Shown here: positions 16,746-26,059 of the stretch, in pieces
Layout: every line of letters begins with the position of its first letter
Numbering within the stretch: the stretch's first letter is position 1
From: JAEUKA01 sp035328405
GTDB taxonomy: Bacteria; Myxococcota_A; Polyangia; Palsa-1104; JAEUJZ01
Direction: 5' to 3'
DNA: 64,000 bases
NCBI GenBank assembly: GCA_035328405.1
Contig: DAOLIT010000007.1
Coordinates: 32,322 to 96,321, forward strand
Position numbers and translations under genes: made by a program
The notes under the pieces: model-generated
Database searches by the model: none
Told to the model about the DNA's origin: nothing
The model's input: only the letters and a program-made list of their open reading frames with translations

Positions 16746-18416
16746 ATGTTGAAGTTGAAACGGAGTCGCAACCTGTGGGCCTCGACAACTGCCCTGGGCT
16801 TTGCCCTGACCCTTTCCACGTTGACGCTGACCGGCTGCCCCGAAGATCCCGACGATCCCAAGGGCTGGGTTGGCAAACTCGATAACCCGCGCGAGAAACG
16901 AGAGGCGCTGCGACAGCTTGCTCGTTTGAAAGAGAAAGCGGAACCGGCCTACGAGGCGCTCGCGGCGCAGTTCAAAAAGACCCCCGACATTGATGTTTTG
17001 CGGACGATCGCGAAAATTCGGACGCCGAAAGCCATCGATTTGCTCGTCGAACAGCTCGATTATTCCGACGAGAATTACGAAAACGCCGTGGTTGCCGCGA
17101 ACGGCCTGCAAGACTTGGCTGAGCGCGATGACAAAGGTCGCGAGGCTGCCAAGGGCGCGGTGAACGGGCTCAAGAAAGCGGCGGCCAAAAAACTCGCGCT
17201 TCGCTCCAGGGCAAACCTGGCGCGCATCGAGTCGATCAAGGCGCTGGCGGCGATCAAAGACCCGTCTTGTGTCGAAACGCTCGGGGAGATTTTGGAGACG
17301 AGCGCGGACGAGCAGGATTTTTTGATCAACAAAACGACAGCAAAAGTGCTGGCAGAGTTTGCAGACCCCAAATCGGTCAAATCGCTCGTGCGGGGTTTGT
17401 GGATGACGGGGCGCGGCAACGACATGTTCCAAGAATGTCGGTTGGGTCTTGTTCGCATCGGCGAGCCGGCGGTGGACAAGCTGATCGAAACGATGCAGCG
17501 CAAAAACACCGACGTGGAAGCCGACGCGAAGAAATACAAATTCGTGCCCGGCATCGTCGTTCAAAAGACAGCGATTTTGCTCGGGGACTTGCGCAGCAAA
17601 AAAGCGGTGCCGGCGCTTCTTTCGGAACTTCAAAAGAAAGACGACGGTTTGGGCACCGGGCCCGACGGCATGCCGGGCGTGTCGGGACACCAGGCGATTT
17701 TGCAGTCGCTTGGGCAGATCGGTGATCCATCGGCGACCAAGCCGATACTCGCGATTTTGAGCGACGGCAAACGTGATCCAAAACATCGGGCCGCAGCAGC
17801 CGAGGGGCTCAACATGCTCGGCGACCTGAGCGCGTTGCCCGTGCTTCTATCCATCGCGAAAACGCAGTTTCTGACGCCCGCGAAAAACAAAGACGAGATG
17901 CCCGAACTCGACACAAACAAGGCCACGCTCGTCGCATATTCGGTGACGCAAGCGTCTCGTTTGACCGACAAAGACGAATCCCCAGTGCTGGAGCCGATTT
18001 ACAAAACGATTCCGGCGGACATCGTGGACATCAAAAAATACTTCGAAACGGCGATGATTCGCTCGAAGGTCGCCGCCGAGTGCAAAAAGGACGTGGCGTG
18101 TCTTGACAAGTATTTGAGCTTGCCTGCCGACGCTGAATCGAAAGTGGAAAACAGCCCGAAAGCCGAGCGAGCGGCGTTTTCACTCGCGCGGTTGGGTCAT
18201 GACGCAGTGCCCATTTTGAAAAAACACGTCGGCCACAAAGACACTGCGGTGCGTTCAGCTGTGAATTTTGCGCTGACGAAAACGGCGACGAAGGCGGATG
18301 CCGATTTGCTGACGGCGCTCGCTGATCAAATCGAGAAAGACAAGACGCGCGACAAAGTAGGCCAGGCGCTCGCCGAAGAAGCCCGCATCACCGTCGCCAT
18401 CATCAAGAACCGCTAG
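16746..18416 (+). CDS. HEAT-repeat lipoprotein
   Basis: The 556-residue product starts with a signal peptide and lipobox (TLTLTGCPEDPDD), so it should be anchored in the envelope. The rest is a series of HEAT-like helical pairs from about residue 40 to the end, for example FADPKSVKSLVRGLW, LGDLRSKKAVPALLSELQK, QSLGQIGDPSATKPILAIL and LGHDAVPILKKHVGHKD. There is no catalytic motif; the family serves as a scaffold. AGGAG lies 9 bases before the ATG, which rejects the longer open frame upstream. It is divergently arranged with the large glycosyltransferase, 206 bases away, and convergent with rluA. Confidence 0.85.
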   Translation: MLKLKRSRNLWASTTALGFALTLSTLTLTGCPEDPDDPKGWVGKLDNPREKREALRQLARLKEKAEPAYEALAAQFKKTPDIDVLRTIAKIRTPKAIDLLVEQLDYSDENYENAVVAANGLQDLAERDDKGREAAKGAVNGLKKAAAKKLALRSRANLARIESIKALAAIKDPSCVETLGEILETSADEQDFLINKTTAKVLAEFADPKSVKSLVRGLWMTGRGNDMFQECRLGLVRIGEPAVDKLIETMQRKNTDVEADAKKYKFVPGIVVQKTAILLGDLRSKKAVPALLSELQKKDDGLGTGPDGMPGVSGHQAILQSLGQIGDPSATKPILAILSDGKRDPKHRAAAAEGLNMLGDLSALPVLLSIAKTQFLTPAKNKDEMPELDTNKATLVAYSVTQASRLTDKDESPVLEPIYKTIPADIVDIKKYFETAMIRSKVAAECKKDVACLDKYLSLPADAESKVENSPKAERAAFSLARLGHDAVPILKKHVGHKDTAVRSAVNFALTKTATKADADLLTALADQIEKDKTRDKVGQALAEEARITVAIIKNR

Positions 18417-18446
18417 CAACGCCGCTTTCCCCACCCACTTTCTCCG

Positions 18447-19355
18447 TCACAGACTCGCCGTTTTCCCCTCTGACGCCGGCGTTGGCCACAAGCCTTCGGG
18501 CAGTGGCGCTGTCACCCGCACGGGTTTTCCCGTTTTCGGGTGCACAAACGAAAGCTCGACCGCGTGAAGCCAAATCCGCGCGTCGGGTGGGCCACCGTAC
18601 AACGTGTCACCGCAAATTGGATGGCCGATCGCCGCAAGGTGCGCGCGAATTTGATGCGTGCGACCCGTCGCAAGAAACAAGCGCAAAAGCGACTCTGGGC
18701 CGTGATCGGTGTGACGTTGAGCTTGTTTTTCAAACCGTGTGAGCGCGAAACGACCTGCCTCGGGCTGGGTTGGCTGGGCCGGAAGCACGGTTTGGCGCAG
18801 GCCGGTCGCGCGGCCCGGACTGGGCGTTGCACGCGGTTTGCTGAGCCGCAAGTCGATGTTTCCCGACACGGGCGCGGAACCCATCACGCGCGCCGCATAG
18901 GTGCGTGAAAAACGCCTGTTCGCAAAAAGGTGGGAAAGGACACCGGCGACCTCTGCCGAGCGCGCAAGCAGAAGCACGCCCGACGTGTCCGCGTCCAGAC
19001 GGTGCGGCAAAAAGAGAGGGCCCGGCGACAACAGCGACAAAACCGACGGCCCACCTCGGCGACTTGGCTGCGAGGGGAGCAACGGTGGTTTGTCCACGCA
19101 CACCACGCTGTCATCTTGGAAAAGAATGTGCGGTGTCGGTGGGGCTGCGCGGTCGGGCTGCTCGAAAATGCGGAGGCGTTGCCCCGGTGTGAGCGGATCG
19201 GAAATGGTCCTGGCGCGACGTTCTTTGACAAACACCGAACCTTGCACAATCGCGCGTTCCGCCGCCTGCAAAGACCATCCGAGCCGCTGCGCCAAAAACG
19301 CGGCCAGCGTGTCTGGATCGCCGTCTGTCACGGTCAAAAGTCGTTTGCCTGACAT
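18447..19355 (-). CDS. RluA-family RNA pseudouridine synthase
   Basis: It converts uridine to pseudouridine in rRNA or tRNA. The 302 residues contain an N-terminal S4 RNA-binding domain (AAFLAQRLGWSLQAAERAI ... GSVFVKE) and the catalytic domain with the motif HRLDADTSGVLLLAR, whose aspartate in RLDADTSG is the nucleophile. RTHQIRAHLAAIGHPICGDTLYGG is the conserved RTHQIR element. The exact target (23S positions or tRNA) cannot be told from sequence. AGGA lies 8 bases before the ATG. It follows psuG by only 9 bases, so it is the last gene of hslO-psuG-rluA. Confidence 0.9.
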   Translation of the reverse strand: MSGKRLLTVTDGDPDTLAAFLAQRLGWSLQAAERAIVQGSVFVKERRARTISDPLTPGQRLRIFEQPDRAAPPTPHILFQDDSVVCVDKPPLLPSQPSRRGGPSVLSLLSPGPLFLPHRLDADTSGVLLLARSAEVAGVLSHLFANRRFSRTYAARVMGSAPVSGNIDLRLSKPRATPSPGRATGLRQTVLPAQPTQPEAGRFALTRFEKQAQRHTDHGPESLLRLFLATGRTHQIRAHLAAIGHPICGDTLYGGPPDARIWLHAVELSFVHPKTGKPVRVTAPLPEGLWPTPASEGKTASL

Positions 19356-19364
19356 CGTTTGGTC

Positions 19365-20291
19365 CTAGTCGACGGGCGGTTCTTTGCAAAGAGCGACGGC
19401 GATTTGGCCGGCGACGCGGGCATTGTGCAGCACGAGAGCAAGGTTGGCTTTTGTGCTTTGTGAACCAGTGGCCTCGGCGATTTTTGAGAGCAAAAACGGC
19501 GTCAGTGCCTTGCCTTTGACCCGCGCTTGTTCTGCCGCCTGCAACGCGGTTGCAAGTGCTTGTGAAACGAGGGCATCGGGCAAAGCGTCAGCCTCAGGAA
19601 TCGGGTTGCACAACAGCGCGCCTCGGCCAGGAAAAAGCGCAAAATGCGAGCGCAACAGCGAGGCAGCATCCTCGGGGTTTTCGACGCGATGCAGCACGGG
19701 CAAACCACTTTTTTGGGTGTAAAACGCCGGAAAATCCGACGTTGCGATGCCAACGACAGGCACGCCGAGCGTCTCGAGCACTTCGAGCGTGGCGGGTAGA
19801 TCCAAAATCACTTTTGCTCCCGCCGACACAACAGCAACAGGTTCTTGCGCAAGCGTCGTCAAATCACATGAAACGTCATGGGTGTCGCCTCGATGCACGC
19901 CGCCGATGCCGCCGGTCGCCATCACGGAAATTCCGGCGCGGGCTGCGGCCACCACCGTCGCGGAAACGGTCGTAGCGGCGTCCTTTCGACTGGCCAAGAT
20001 CGGGCCCAAATCCGCCGCTGAAGCTTTGAAAACATGGGGACTGCGCGCGACGGTTTCCAAGGTATCGGCATCGAGTCCGACGTGAATCCGACCCGAAAAC
20101 ACCGCGATGGTCGCCGGAACCGCACCGGCATTGCGCACTTCCTGTTCAGCTTGCAGCCCGACCGCGAGGTTTTGTGGCCAAGGCAAACCGTGGGCCAGCA
20201 ACGTGGATTCGAGTGCGACCACAGGCCGGTTGGCCGCAAGCGCGGCTTCCACTTCGCGCGACATCGCCAAAAACGGCAACCGCGAGCGCAT
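19365..20291 (-). CDS. psuG: Pseudouridine-5'-phosphate glycosidase
   Basis: PsuG splits pseudouridine-5'-phosphate reversibly into uracil and ribose-5-phosphate. The 308 residues match the family length of about 305-315. Landmarks are VALESTLLAHGLPWPQN (the substrate-binding ESTxxxHG), GRIHVGLDADTLE, the lysine/aspartate region FKASAADLGPILASRKDAATTVSATV, ISVMATGGIGGVHRG and VSAGAKVILDLPATLEVLETLGVPVVG. The start at 20291 overlaps the hslO stop by one base (TGATG); an upstream extension in frame lies wholly inside hslO and is rejected. The partner kinase PsuK is not in this window, yet the next gene makes pseudouridine in RNA. Confidence 0.92.
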   Translation of the reverse strand: MRSRLPFLAMSREVEAALAANRPVVALESTLLAHGLPWPQNLAVGLQAEQEVRNAGAVPATIAVFSGRIHVGLDADTLETVARSPHVFKASAADLGPILASRKDAATTVSATVVAAARAGISVMATGGIGGVHRGDTHDVSCDLTTLAQEPVAVVSAGAKVILDLPATLEVLETLGVPVVGIATSDFPAFYTQKSGLPVLHRVENPEDAASLLRSHFALFPGRGALLCNPIPEADALPDALVSQALATALQAAEQARVKGKALTPFLLSKIAEATGSQSTKANLALVLHNARVAGQIAVALCKEPPVD

Positions 20292-21193
20292 CAATTCGGC
20301 ACTTTCTGTTTGCTGTGTTGGATCGCCACGAGTTCTTCGCAGGAAAACGTGTAATTCGTCGCGCAGAAGTTGCAGCCGACCTCGGCGGTGCCCTCGAGGA
20401 TCATCTCGGCGAGCTCTTGGTCGGACAGGCCGCGCAACATCGTTTCGACACGCCCGCGATCGCAACGGCAACGAAAGAACAAAGGCCGCTCATCTTGCAC
20501 GACCAGGCCGTCGGCGGCCTTCCCGAACACCAGCTGCAAAAGCGAGAGCGGCGTCTGGGGGCCTTTGGAAAGCAGGTCGTACAGCTCGCCGCTGCGCAGC
20601 GTGTGTTGCGCCTCGCGAAGGTGCGCGAGCACGTCTTTTGGCGAATCGGGCATGGTTTGCAGCAGCACGCCGCCCGCCTGCACGATGTGTCCGTCAGCGT
20701 CGAAAATGAGCTCTGTTCCGAGCGCCGACGGGATTTGCTCGGACTGACGCAGGTAGGCTTCCAAATCCTCGTCCACTTCGCTGACCAAAAGCGACACTTG
20801 GCCCTGGAAACGCTCTTTGAGACCCACGTCGCGCACGACATGGAGCACACCGTCTCGCCCGAGCAAATCCGCCAAGCGTTGCCGCCGATTCATCGGTTTG
20901 TCAGCGCACGCAGCAGGCTCGATGGGATACCCGCGAATCGAGCCGTCATCGTAGGCATCGACGGTCAGACCTCGCAGCGGACCGCTGGATTGGATTTGAA
21001 CCGTGACGCGCTCGCCGCCTTGGGTCAGCGTCGCCAAAAGATATGCGCCCAGAAGGCCTCGACCGAGCGCGCAGGCCGCTGCGGGTGTTGCGTTGTGTCG
21101 GCGCGCGGCTTCCTGGCACACCTCGGTGGCGATGGCAGCGACGGCCCGAAGGCGCAGCACGGGATGAAAAGCACGAATGAGAAGGTCAGACAT
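20291..21193 (-). CDS. hslO: Redox-regulated chaperone Hsp33
   Basis: Hsp33 is a cytoplasmic holdase switched on by oxidation of a zinc-bound cysteine tetrad. The 300-residue product has the usual length. The substrate-binding core includes EVCQEAARRHNATPAAACALGRGLLGAYLLA and VTVQIQSSGPLRGLTVDAYDDGSIRGY. The redox module at the C-terminus shows CRCD (about residue 244) and CNFC (about residue 277), so all four zinc ligands are present. It is the first gene of an operon with psuG and rluA, reading leftward. An extra cysteine (FSCEEL) follows the tetrad. Confidence 0.93.
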   Translation of the reverse strand: MSDLLIRAFHPVLRLRAVAAIATEVCQEAARRHNATPAAACALGRGLLGAYLLATLTQGGERVTVQIQSSGPLRGLTVDAYDDGSIRGYPIEPAACADKPMNRRQRLADLLGRDGVLHVVRDVGLKERFQGQVSLLVSEVDEDLEAYLRQSEQIPSALGTELIFDADGHIVQAGGVLLQTMPDSPKDVLAHLREAQHTLRSGELYDLLSKGPQTPLSLLQLVFGKAADGLVVQDERPLFFRCRCDRGRVETMLRGLSDQELAEMILEGTAEVGCNFCATNYTFSCEELVAIQHSKQKVPN

Positions 21194-21355
21194 CGGCGAG
21201 TGAAAGCCTCAAAAACTGCCCAGAAAGTAGCAACTTCTTCCCCACTTGAGCAGAAAACCTAGGGAAAGGACCTTCACGAAACCACCTTCTGCGACCTTGC
21301 GCCGGATAGGCACAGCGATGGATGGCAGAAGCAACAAGACAGGAGACCGCCGAGT

Positions 21356-22828
21356 ATGCAAGACCTCAAGATGCAACACAGAGACCCCTTTTCCGCATTG
21401 CTTTCCGCAAGACTTGCTTCCCCCAACATGCCTTCTGCGCAGTCCCAACCGGCGCACTCTGTTTCCGCAGATCCGAATTCCATTTCGTGTCTGCGAGACG
21501 GGCCGCGCATTCCGTATGGCAGTGAAAATCACACCACTCTTTTGCTGCCCCATACCAAAGGAGTCCCTGTCTTGCAAGCTCCGTGGCTACTGCGCAGCAC
21601 CGACGGTGAACACCGACTCTGTTGTGCAAAATTTCACATTGGGAGCGGGCCGGAAAACGATCTTGTGATCCACGATCGTTTTGTTTCCAAACACCACACG
21701 CTGCTGTCCGTTTCTGCCGAAAAAATCGAAGTACACGATCTCCAATCTCGGAATGGGACTTTTTTGAACGGGGTGCGGTTACAAAAGGGGGAGCTGCGCG
21801 AGAGCGGAGTGTTGCGTATGGGACAGACGGAATTGCAGGTGCTTCGGCAAACGAATCCGTCTGCGCTTGGACTTGTGGGGGACAGTCCGGCCATGGCGAA
21901 GTTGCGGGGTCAAATCACGAGCTTTGCGCCGTCTGGTCTGCCGGTGCTCTTGCTTGGGGAAAGCGGCACGGGCAAAGAGCTTGTCGCCAAAGCCATTCAT
22001 GATCAAAGCGGTCGTTCGGGTCCGCTTGTGCCCATAAACTGTGGTGCTCTGCCTCGGGAACTCATCGAAAGTGAGCTGTTCGGACACGAAAAAGGGGCCT
22101 TCACGGGGGCAGCGCGTCGGCACCTGGGTTGTTTTGCAGAGGCCGAAGGAGGCACGCTGTTTTTGGATGAAATCGGCGAGCTTCCGCTCGATCTTCAGCC
22201 TCGGTTGCTTCGCGCTCTTGAAAACCACACCATTCGCCCAGTCGGAAGCAGTCGCGAGCTTCCCATACACGTCCGTATCGTCGCTGCGACCCACAAAGAT
22301 CTGTCCCGCCAGGTGAGGGAGGGCCGTTTTCGCGCGGACCTTTTCTATCGGCTGGCCGGTTTGGTGATGGAATTGCCTCCGTTGCGCGCTCGGCGGAGCG
22401 ACATTCCGCAGCTCGTCCGCTTTTTCGTGAACGAAGCGTCCGCGCAAATCCCCGGCCTTTCCATCGACGATGAAGAACTGGAAGCCCTGTCCGAGGCACC
22501 GTGGCCTGGAAATGTCCGGCAGCTCAAGATGGCCGTGCTCCGGGCCGCGCATTTGTACGGACGCCGACTCAAGGCCAAAGACGTGTTGTCTTGTCCGCAG
22601 CTTGGTGTGGATTCTTGGGATTCAGACGACGCGAAAGTGCCGATTTTGGGGCGGAAGCTTATCGACATCGAGCGCGATGTGTTTTCGGTGGTGTTGCGGC
22701 ATACCAACGGCAACCAACGAGACGCCGCCAACATGCTCAAGCTGCCCAAATCGTCGTTTCACGATCGCGCGCGGCGTTTGGGAATCGTGACAAACCGTGC
22801 AGTCCAGATCAGCGTCGAGGAGTCTTAG
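21356..22828 (+). CDS. FHA-domain sigma-54 dependent transcription activator
   Basis: The 490-residue product joins three parts. An FHA domain (about residues 75-170, with GSGPENDLVIHDRFVSKHH and RNGTFLNG) should bind a phosphothreonine target. The AAA+ domain (about residues 180-410) has Walker A GESGTGKE, the sigma-54 contact loop GAFTGA, Walker B GGTLFLDEIGEL and the arginine finger region. A Fis-type helix-turn-helix closes the protein (GNQRDAANMLKLPKSSFHDRARRLG). FHA-linked activators are common in Myxococcota, where Ser/Thr kinases control them. The first 70 residues are Ser/Pro-rich and disordered-looking. AGGAG lies 10 bases before the ATG. The stop abuts the cheB stop with no intervening base. 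Confidence 0.92.
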   Translation: MQDLKMQHRDPFSALLSARLASPNMPSAQSQPAHSVSADPNSISCLRDGPRIPYGSENHTTLLLPHTKGVPVLQAPWLLRSTDGEHRLCCAKFHIGSGPENDLVIHDRFVSKHHTLLSVSAEKIEVHDLQSRNGTFLNGVRLQKGELRESGVLRMGQTELQVLRQTNPSALGLVGDSPAMAKLRGQITSFAPSGLPVLLLGESGTGKELVAKAIHDQSGRSGPLVPINCGALPRELIESELFGHEKGAFTGAARRHLGCFAEAEGGTLFLDEIGELPLDLQPRLLRALENHTIRPVGSSRELPIHVRIVAATHKDLSRQVREGRFRADLFYRLAGLVMELPPLRARRSDIPQLVRFFVNEASAQIPGLSIDDEELEALSEAPWPGNVRQLKMAVLRAAHLYGRRLKAKDVLSCPQLGVDSWDSDDAKVPILGRKLIDIERDVFSVVLRHTNGNQRDAANMLKLPKSSFHDRARRLGIVTNRAVQISVEES

Positions 22829-23944
22829 TTAGGCGGGCGGTTCGGGACGTGTGAAAATGTGGCGAACAATCGCACTCGCCAACTTTCCGAGCGGCACCAC
22901 GTCATGCACGACTCCGCTCGAAATCGCCGCCTCGGGCATCGCAGAAAGCACTGCGGATTGTGGCGACTCAACGATGACGCGGCCTCCAGCTTTTGCGACA
23001 GCGTGAACACCCAAAACGCCATCGCCAGACATCCCCGATAGAATCACAGCGACGACAGCCGGTCCCATGGCGGATGCACACGAACGAAACATGGCGTCAA
23101 TGGATGGAACGTAAGTGCTCGGCGAAACATCCTGCGGTTCGGGCACACCGCTTTTCAGCGACCGACCTTCCCGATGCACGCACAGCGATTGATTTCCCGA
23201 CGCAATCACCACTTCGCCCGGAACAATCGGCATGTCCAAGGCCGCCTCGCGAATCGGCCAGTCGGTGGTGCGGCGCAGGCGTTCGACAAACGCCGGCGTG
23301 AATTTGCCCGGCAAATGCTGCGTGATGAGGATCGAAATGGGCAAGCTCGGCGGAAGCGCCTGCAAAAGCGCGACGATGGCAGGCGGACCTCCGGTAGACG
23401 CACCGATACACACAACGCAACGAGGCAGCGACGACGCTTCAGCTTGGAGAGGAATGCCGTTCAACGCTTCTTCCGTTGAGCGCGTGCGCAACGTGTGGCC
23501 TTGACCCAGAAGTCGCATGCGGTCGGCCAGCGACGAGAGACGCAATTGTGTCGCTGCGCGCAACTTGCACAACAAATCCTCGCGGATGGGTTCCAAATCG
23601 GCTTGCGACAGGATGAGAGACGGTTTGGCGCAAAACTCGACGGCACCAAGTTCCAGTGCGCGGAAAACGCTTTCTCGGGTTGCGTGGCTCGAGACAACGA
23701 CGACGGGCCTGGGTTGTTTGGCCATGAGCAAACGCAAAAACGCGAAACCGTCGAGTTTCGGCATCTCCAAATCGAGCGTGATCACGTCGGGGTTTTCGAG
23801 ATGAACGACCTTGAGACCTTCTTCTCCATCTTGTGCCTCACCGACGATTTGTAGATCGGCTTGGTTTTCCAGCAGGCCGCGCAATGCCCGTCGAATGATG
23901 GGTTGGTCGTCGATGATTACGATCCGAATGGGTTTTGCGTTCAT
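22829..23944 (-). CDS. cheB: Chemotaxis response regulator / protein-glutamate methylesterase
   Basis: CheB removes methyl groups from receptor glutamates when phosphorylated. The 371 residues have an N-terminal receiver (IVIIDDQPIIRRAL; phosphoacceptor in VITLDLEMPKLDG, about residue 59; VVVVSSHAT) and a C-terminal esterase with its triad: Ser in CIGASTGGPP, His in QHLPGKFT and Asp in LSGMSGDGVLG. The start codon overlaps the cheR stop (ATGA). It is the last gene of the chemosensory operon. No receptor is encoded here, so its substrates must lie elsewhere in the genome. Confidence 0.95.
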   Translation of the reverse strand: MNAKPIRIVIIDDQPIIRRALRGLLENQADLQIVGEAQDGEEGLKVVHLENPDVITLDLEMPKLDGFAFLRLLMAKQPRPVVVVSSHATRESVFRALELGAVEFCAKPSLILSQADLEPIREDLLCKLRAATQLRLSSLADRMRLLGQGHTLRTRSTEEALNGIPLQAEASSLPRCVVCIGASTGGPPAIVALLQALPPSLPISILITQHLPGKFTPAFVERLRRTTDWPIREAALDMPIVPGEVVIASGNQSLCVHREGRSLKSGVPEPQDVSPSTYVPSIDAMFRSCASAMGPAVVAVILSGMSGDGVLGVHAVAKAGGRVIVESPQSAVLSAMPEAAISSGVVHDVVPLGKLASAIVRHIFTRPEPPA

Positions 23945-24810
23945 CGTCGTTTCCGATAAACAATTTCCCGTCCCAAACGGGTGGTTTCCAGCGGCGTTCG
24001 CTCGTCGAGCAGCGTTTCCGCATGACCCAAAAACAGATATCCGCCGGGAGCGAGCCCGTCACAAAGCCGTTCGATGAATTCTGCGCGCTTTTTCCGATCG
24101 AAATAGATGATCACATTCCGACAGAAAATTGCGTCAAACGGACCACCCACGGCGCTGAAGTCCAAAGACATCAAATTCAGCCGCACAAACGAACACAGCT
24201 TTCGCACCGATTCCAGCACTTGCCATCTGCCGGCGAGCGGTCGGAAAAACCGCTCTTGACGCTCGGGCGTCGTCTCGCGAAATGACGACGGGCCGTACAC
24301 GCCGTGCCGTGCGATGCGAAGGGCACTGGCCGACAGGTCGCTGCCGACGATCTGCGCGTCCCAACCGGCAAAGAGGCCGCTTTCCACCACTTCGATCGCG
24401 ATGGAATACGTTTCCTCACCGCTTGCGCAACCCGCAGACCAGACGGAAAGCCGATTCTTTCGAGGGCGCGACTGCTCGAGTGTAGGCAAAAGTACGTCTC
24501 GAAACACGTCCAGTTGGTATTTTTCCCGGAAGAAATACGTCTCTCTCGTCGAGAGCAACTCAAAAAGTTCGGCTTCCTCGGAATCCTCGGCAAAATCCGC
24601 GAGCGGTGTGTGGGAAGGTGCGACCAAATAAAAAAAGTACTCCTCGAAGGACGACAACCCGAGCGACTGCATTCGTTGCAACAGGCGGCGCTCGACAAGA
24701 AAAGCGGTCTCAGCGCCATACACCAGGCCGAAGCGGGCTTCGATGAATGCGCAAAAGCGCCGAAACAGGTCGGGAGAAAGCGTGGGTAAGCCGGGATTCG
24801 GCTGGGGCAT
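23941..24810 (-). CDS. cheR: Chemotaxis protein methyltransferase
   Basis: CheR methylates receptor glutamates with S-adenosylmethionine. The 289-residue product has the N-terminal helical domain, then STRETYFFREKYQLDVFRDVLLP (the T-x-F-F-R motif), the SAM site LSVWSAGCASGEETYSIA, IVGSDLSASALRIAR, and CRNVIIYFD (the R-N-V-x-I-Y-F motif). It has no TPR tail. It starts 5 bases after the HEAT-repeat gene and overlaps cheB by 4 bases. Confidence 0.95.
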   Translation of the reverse strand: MPQPNPGLPTLSPDLFRRFCAFIEARFGLVYGAETAFLVERRLLQRMQSLGLSSFEEYFFYLVAPSHTPLADFAEDSEEAELFELLSTRETYFFREKYQLDVFRDVLLPTLEQSRPRKNRLSVWSAGCASGEETYSIAIEVVESGLFAGWDAQIVGSDLSASALRIARHGVYGPSSFRETTPERQERFFRPLAGRWQVLESVRKLCSFVRLNLMSLDFSAVGGPFDAIFCRNVIIYFDRKKRAEFIERLCDGLAPGGYLFLGHAETLLDERTPLETTRLGREIVYRKRR

Positions 24811-24815
24811 GGCCG

Positions 24816-26054
24816 CTATTCCTGGGCGCTCGGATAGGCGGAAAGCGCCAGTTGTGCGGCCTGAGCTGCCGTCGGATTGCGATCCTGAGACCCGTATTTG
24901 AGAAGCGAATGAATCCGCGCACGCAAAGTCTCATCGACGATTCGCGCCGAGTGACGAAGGAAAAACTGAAACGCGCTCGTTCGACTGCGCGGATCGAGCG
25001 TCGGCAACATGTCACACAGCACCGAAAGCGAATCCAAACCCATCTTCAAAATCGCTTGTCCGGTCGTTTCCGAGACGTTGTTGTCAGCATCTCCCAATGC
25101 AAGCACCAGAGGCCGCAGCATTTCTTTTCGACCCGCCCAGCCCAAAAGTGCTGCCGTCGCCTGCCGCACGGGTGCATTGGCTTCCAAAAGTGCTCGCAGC
25201 GACGATCGCAGCGTCATTTCGTCCAGTTTTTTGGCGGATTCTTCGATCCGATTTTGTCCTGCTTCGTCCAGGCGTTGATGAAGTTGAAACAACGCAACCA
25301 ACGCGGCTTCTCGCGCGCCTCGCGCTTTGTCGAGCAATCCCTCGACGAGAATCGGCACCGCATCCTCGCTATTGGAAAAACCGAGCGCCGTCATTATCGC
25401 GGGCCGCAGCGCCACCGCCTCTTTGAGCGGCACGACTTCCGCGAGCGAAAGTTGCACTTGCTGCCGATTGAGTCCGTCGAGCGCCGCCAGCACGACAAGC
25501 ATGTCAGGACTGCGAAGGGCTGCGCGGAGTGCGGGAATGACTTCTTCCCTCGAAAACGATGCAAGTTGTTCCATCGCGGCGGCGCGCACATTGGCGTCTT
25601 CATCGACCAGCGCTTGCCCGAGCGCCGGAATGACGCGCGTGTCTCCATACGTCCCGAGGACATCGACGAGAACCTTTCGATGTTCTGGTTTTTCCGCGAG
25701 CGCCGAAAGCAGCGGGTCAATGCACACAGGACCCAATTTCATGACCGCTTCAATGACCGCGTTGCGACGGCCAATGTTGTCTGGCTCGCTCATGGCGGCA
25801 ACCAGTTCTGACGAAAGAAGCGCCGTGTCCTGAAAGCGCAGCGCAGCAGCCACCGCTTCTTTGCGCACCATCCATCCGTCGTCGCCCATCGCGTCGATGA
25901 GCACACCGAGTAGTGCTCGGCGGTCCTTGGGATCGTCAGGTTGCTGCGCAATGTTTTGCAGCGCAGACAGGCGTTCTTGTTCCTCGCTCTCCGAACCTTC
26001 TGCGAAGAGGGCCCGAAGCTGTGCCAGGTCATACGCTTTTTGTTGCAAGGTCAT
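24816..26054 (-). CDS. HEAT-repeat protein of the chemosensory operon
   Basis: The 412-residue cytoplasmic product (no signal peptide) is made of HEAT/PBS-lyase-like helical pairs across its whole length, for example DRRALLGVLIDAMGDDGWMVRKEAVAAA, LGTYGDTRVIPALGQALVDEDANVRAAAMEQLAS and LLGWAGRKEMLRPLVLALGDADNNV. No catalytic residues are visible. Its position, 5 bases after cheW and 5 bases before cheR, ties it to the signalling complex. Myxococcus xanthus Che7 also includes a HEAT-like protein (Cpc7), so a role as an adaptor or output partner is plausible. The ATG at 26054 is chosen over upstream frames because it follows the cheW stop and AGGGAG lies about 10 bases before it. Confidence 0.85.
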   Translation of the reverse strand: MTLQQKAYDLAQLRALFAEGSESEEQERLSALQNIAQQPDDPKDRRALLGVLIDAMGDDGWMVRKEAVAAALRFQDTALLSSELVAAMSEPDNIGRRNAVIEAVMKLGPVCIDPLLSALAEKPEHRKVLVDVLGTYGDTRVIPALGQALVDEDANVRAAAMEQLASFSREEVIPALRAALRSPDMLVVLAALDGLNRQQVQLSLAEVVPLKEAVALRPAIMTALGFSNSEDAVPILVEGLLDKARGAREAALVALFQLHQRLDEAGQNRIEESAKKLDEMTLRSSLRALLEANAPVRQATAALLGWAGRKEMLRPLVLALGDADNNVSETTGQAILKMGLDSLSVLCDMLPTLDPRSRTSAFQFFLRHSARIVDETLRARIHSLLKYGSQDRNPTAAQAAQLALSAYPSAQE

Positions 26055-26059
26055 GCTGT

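Noticed and set aside
21194..21355. Sigma-54 promoter before the FHA activator
   Set aside because: No GG-N10-GC pair with the proper surroundings was found; the nearest pair is one base short.
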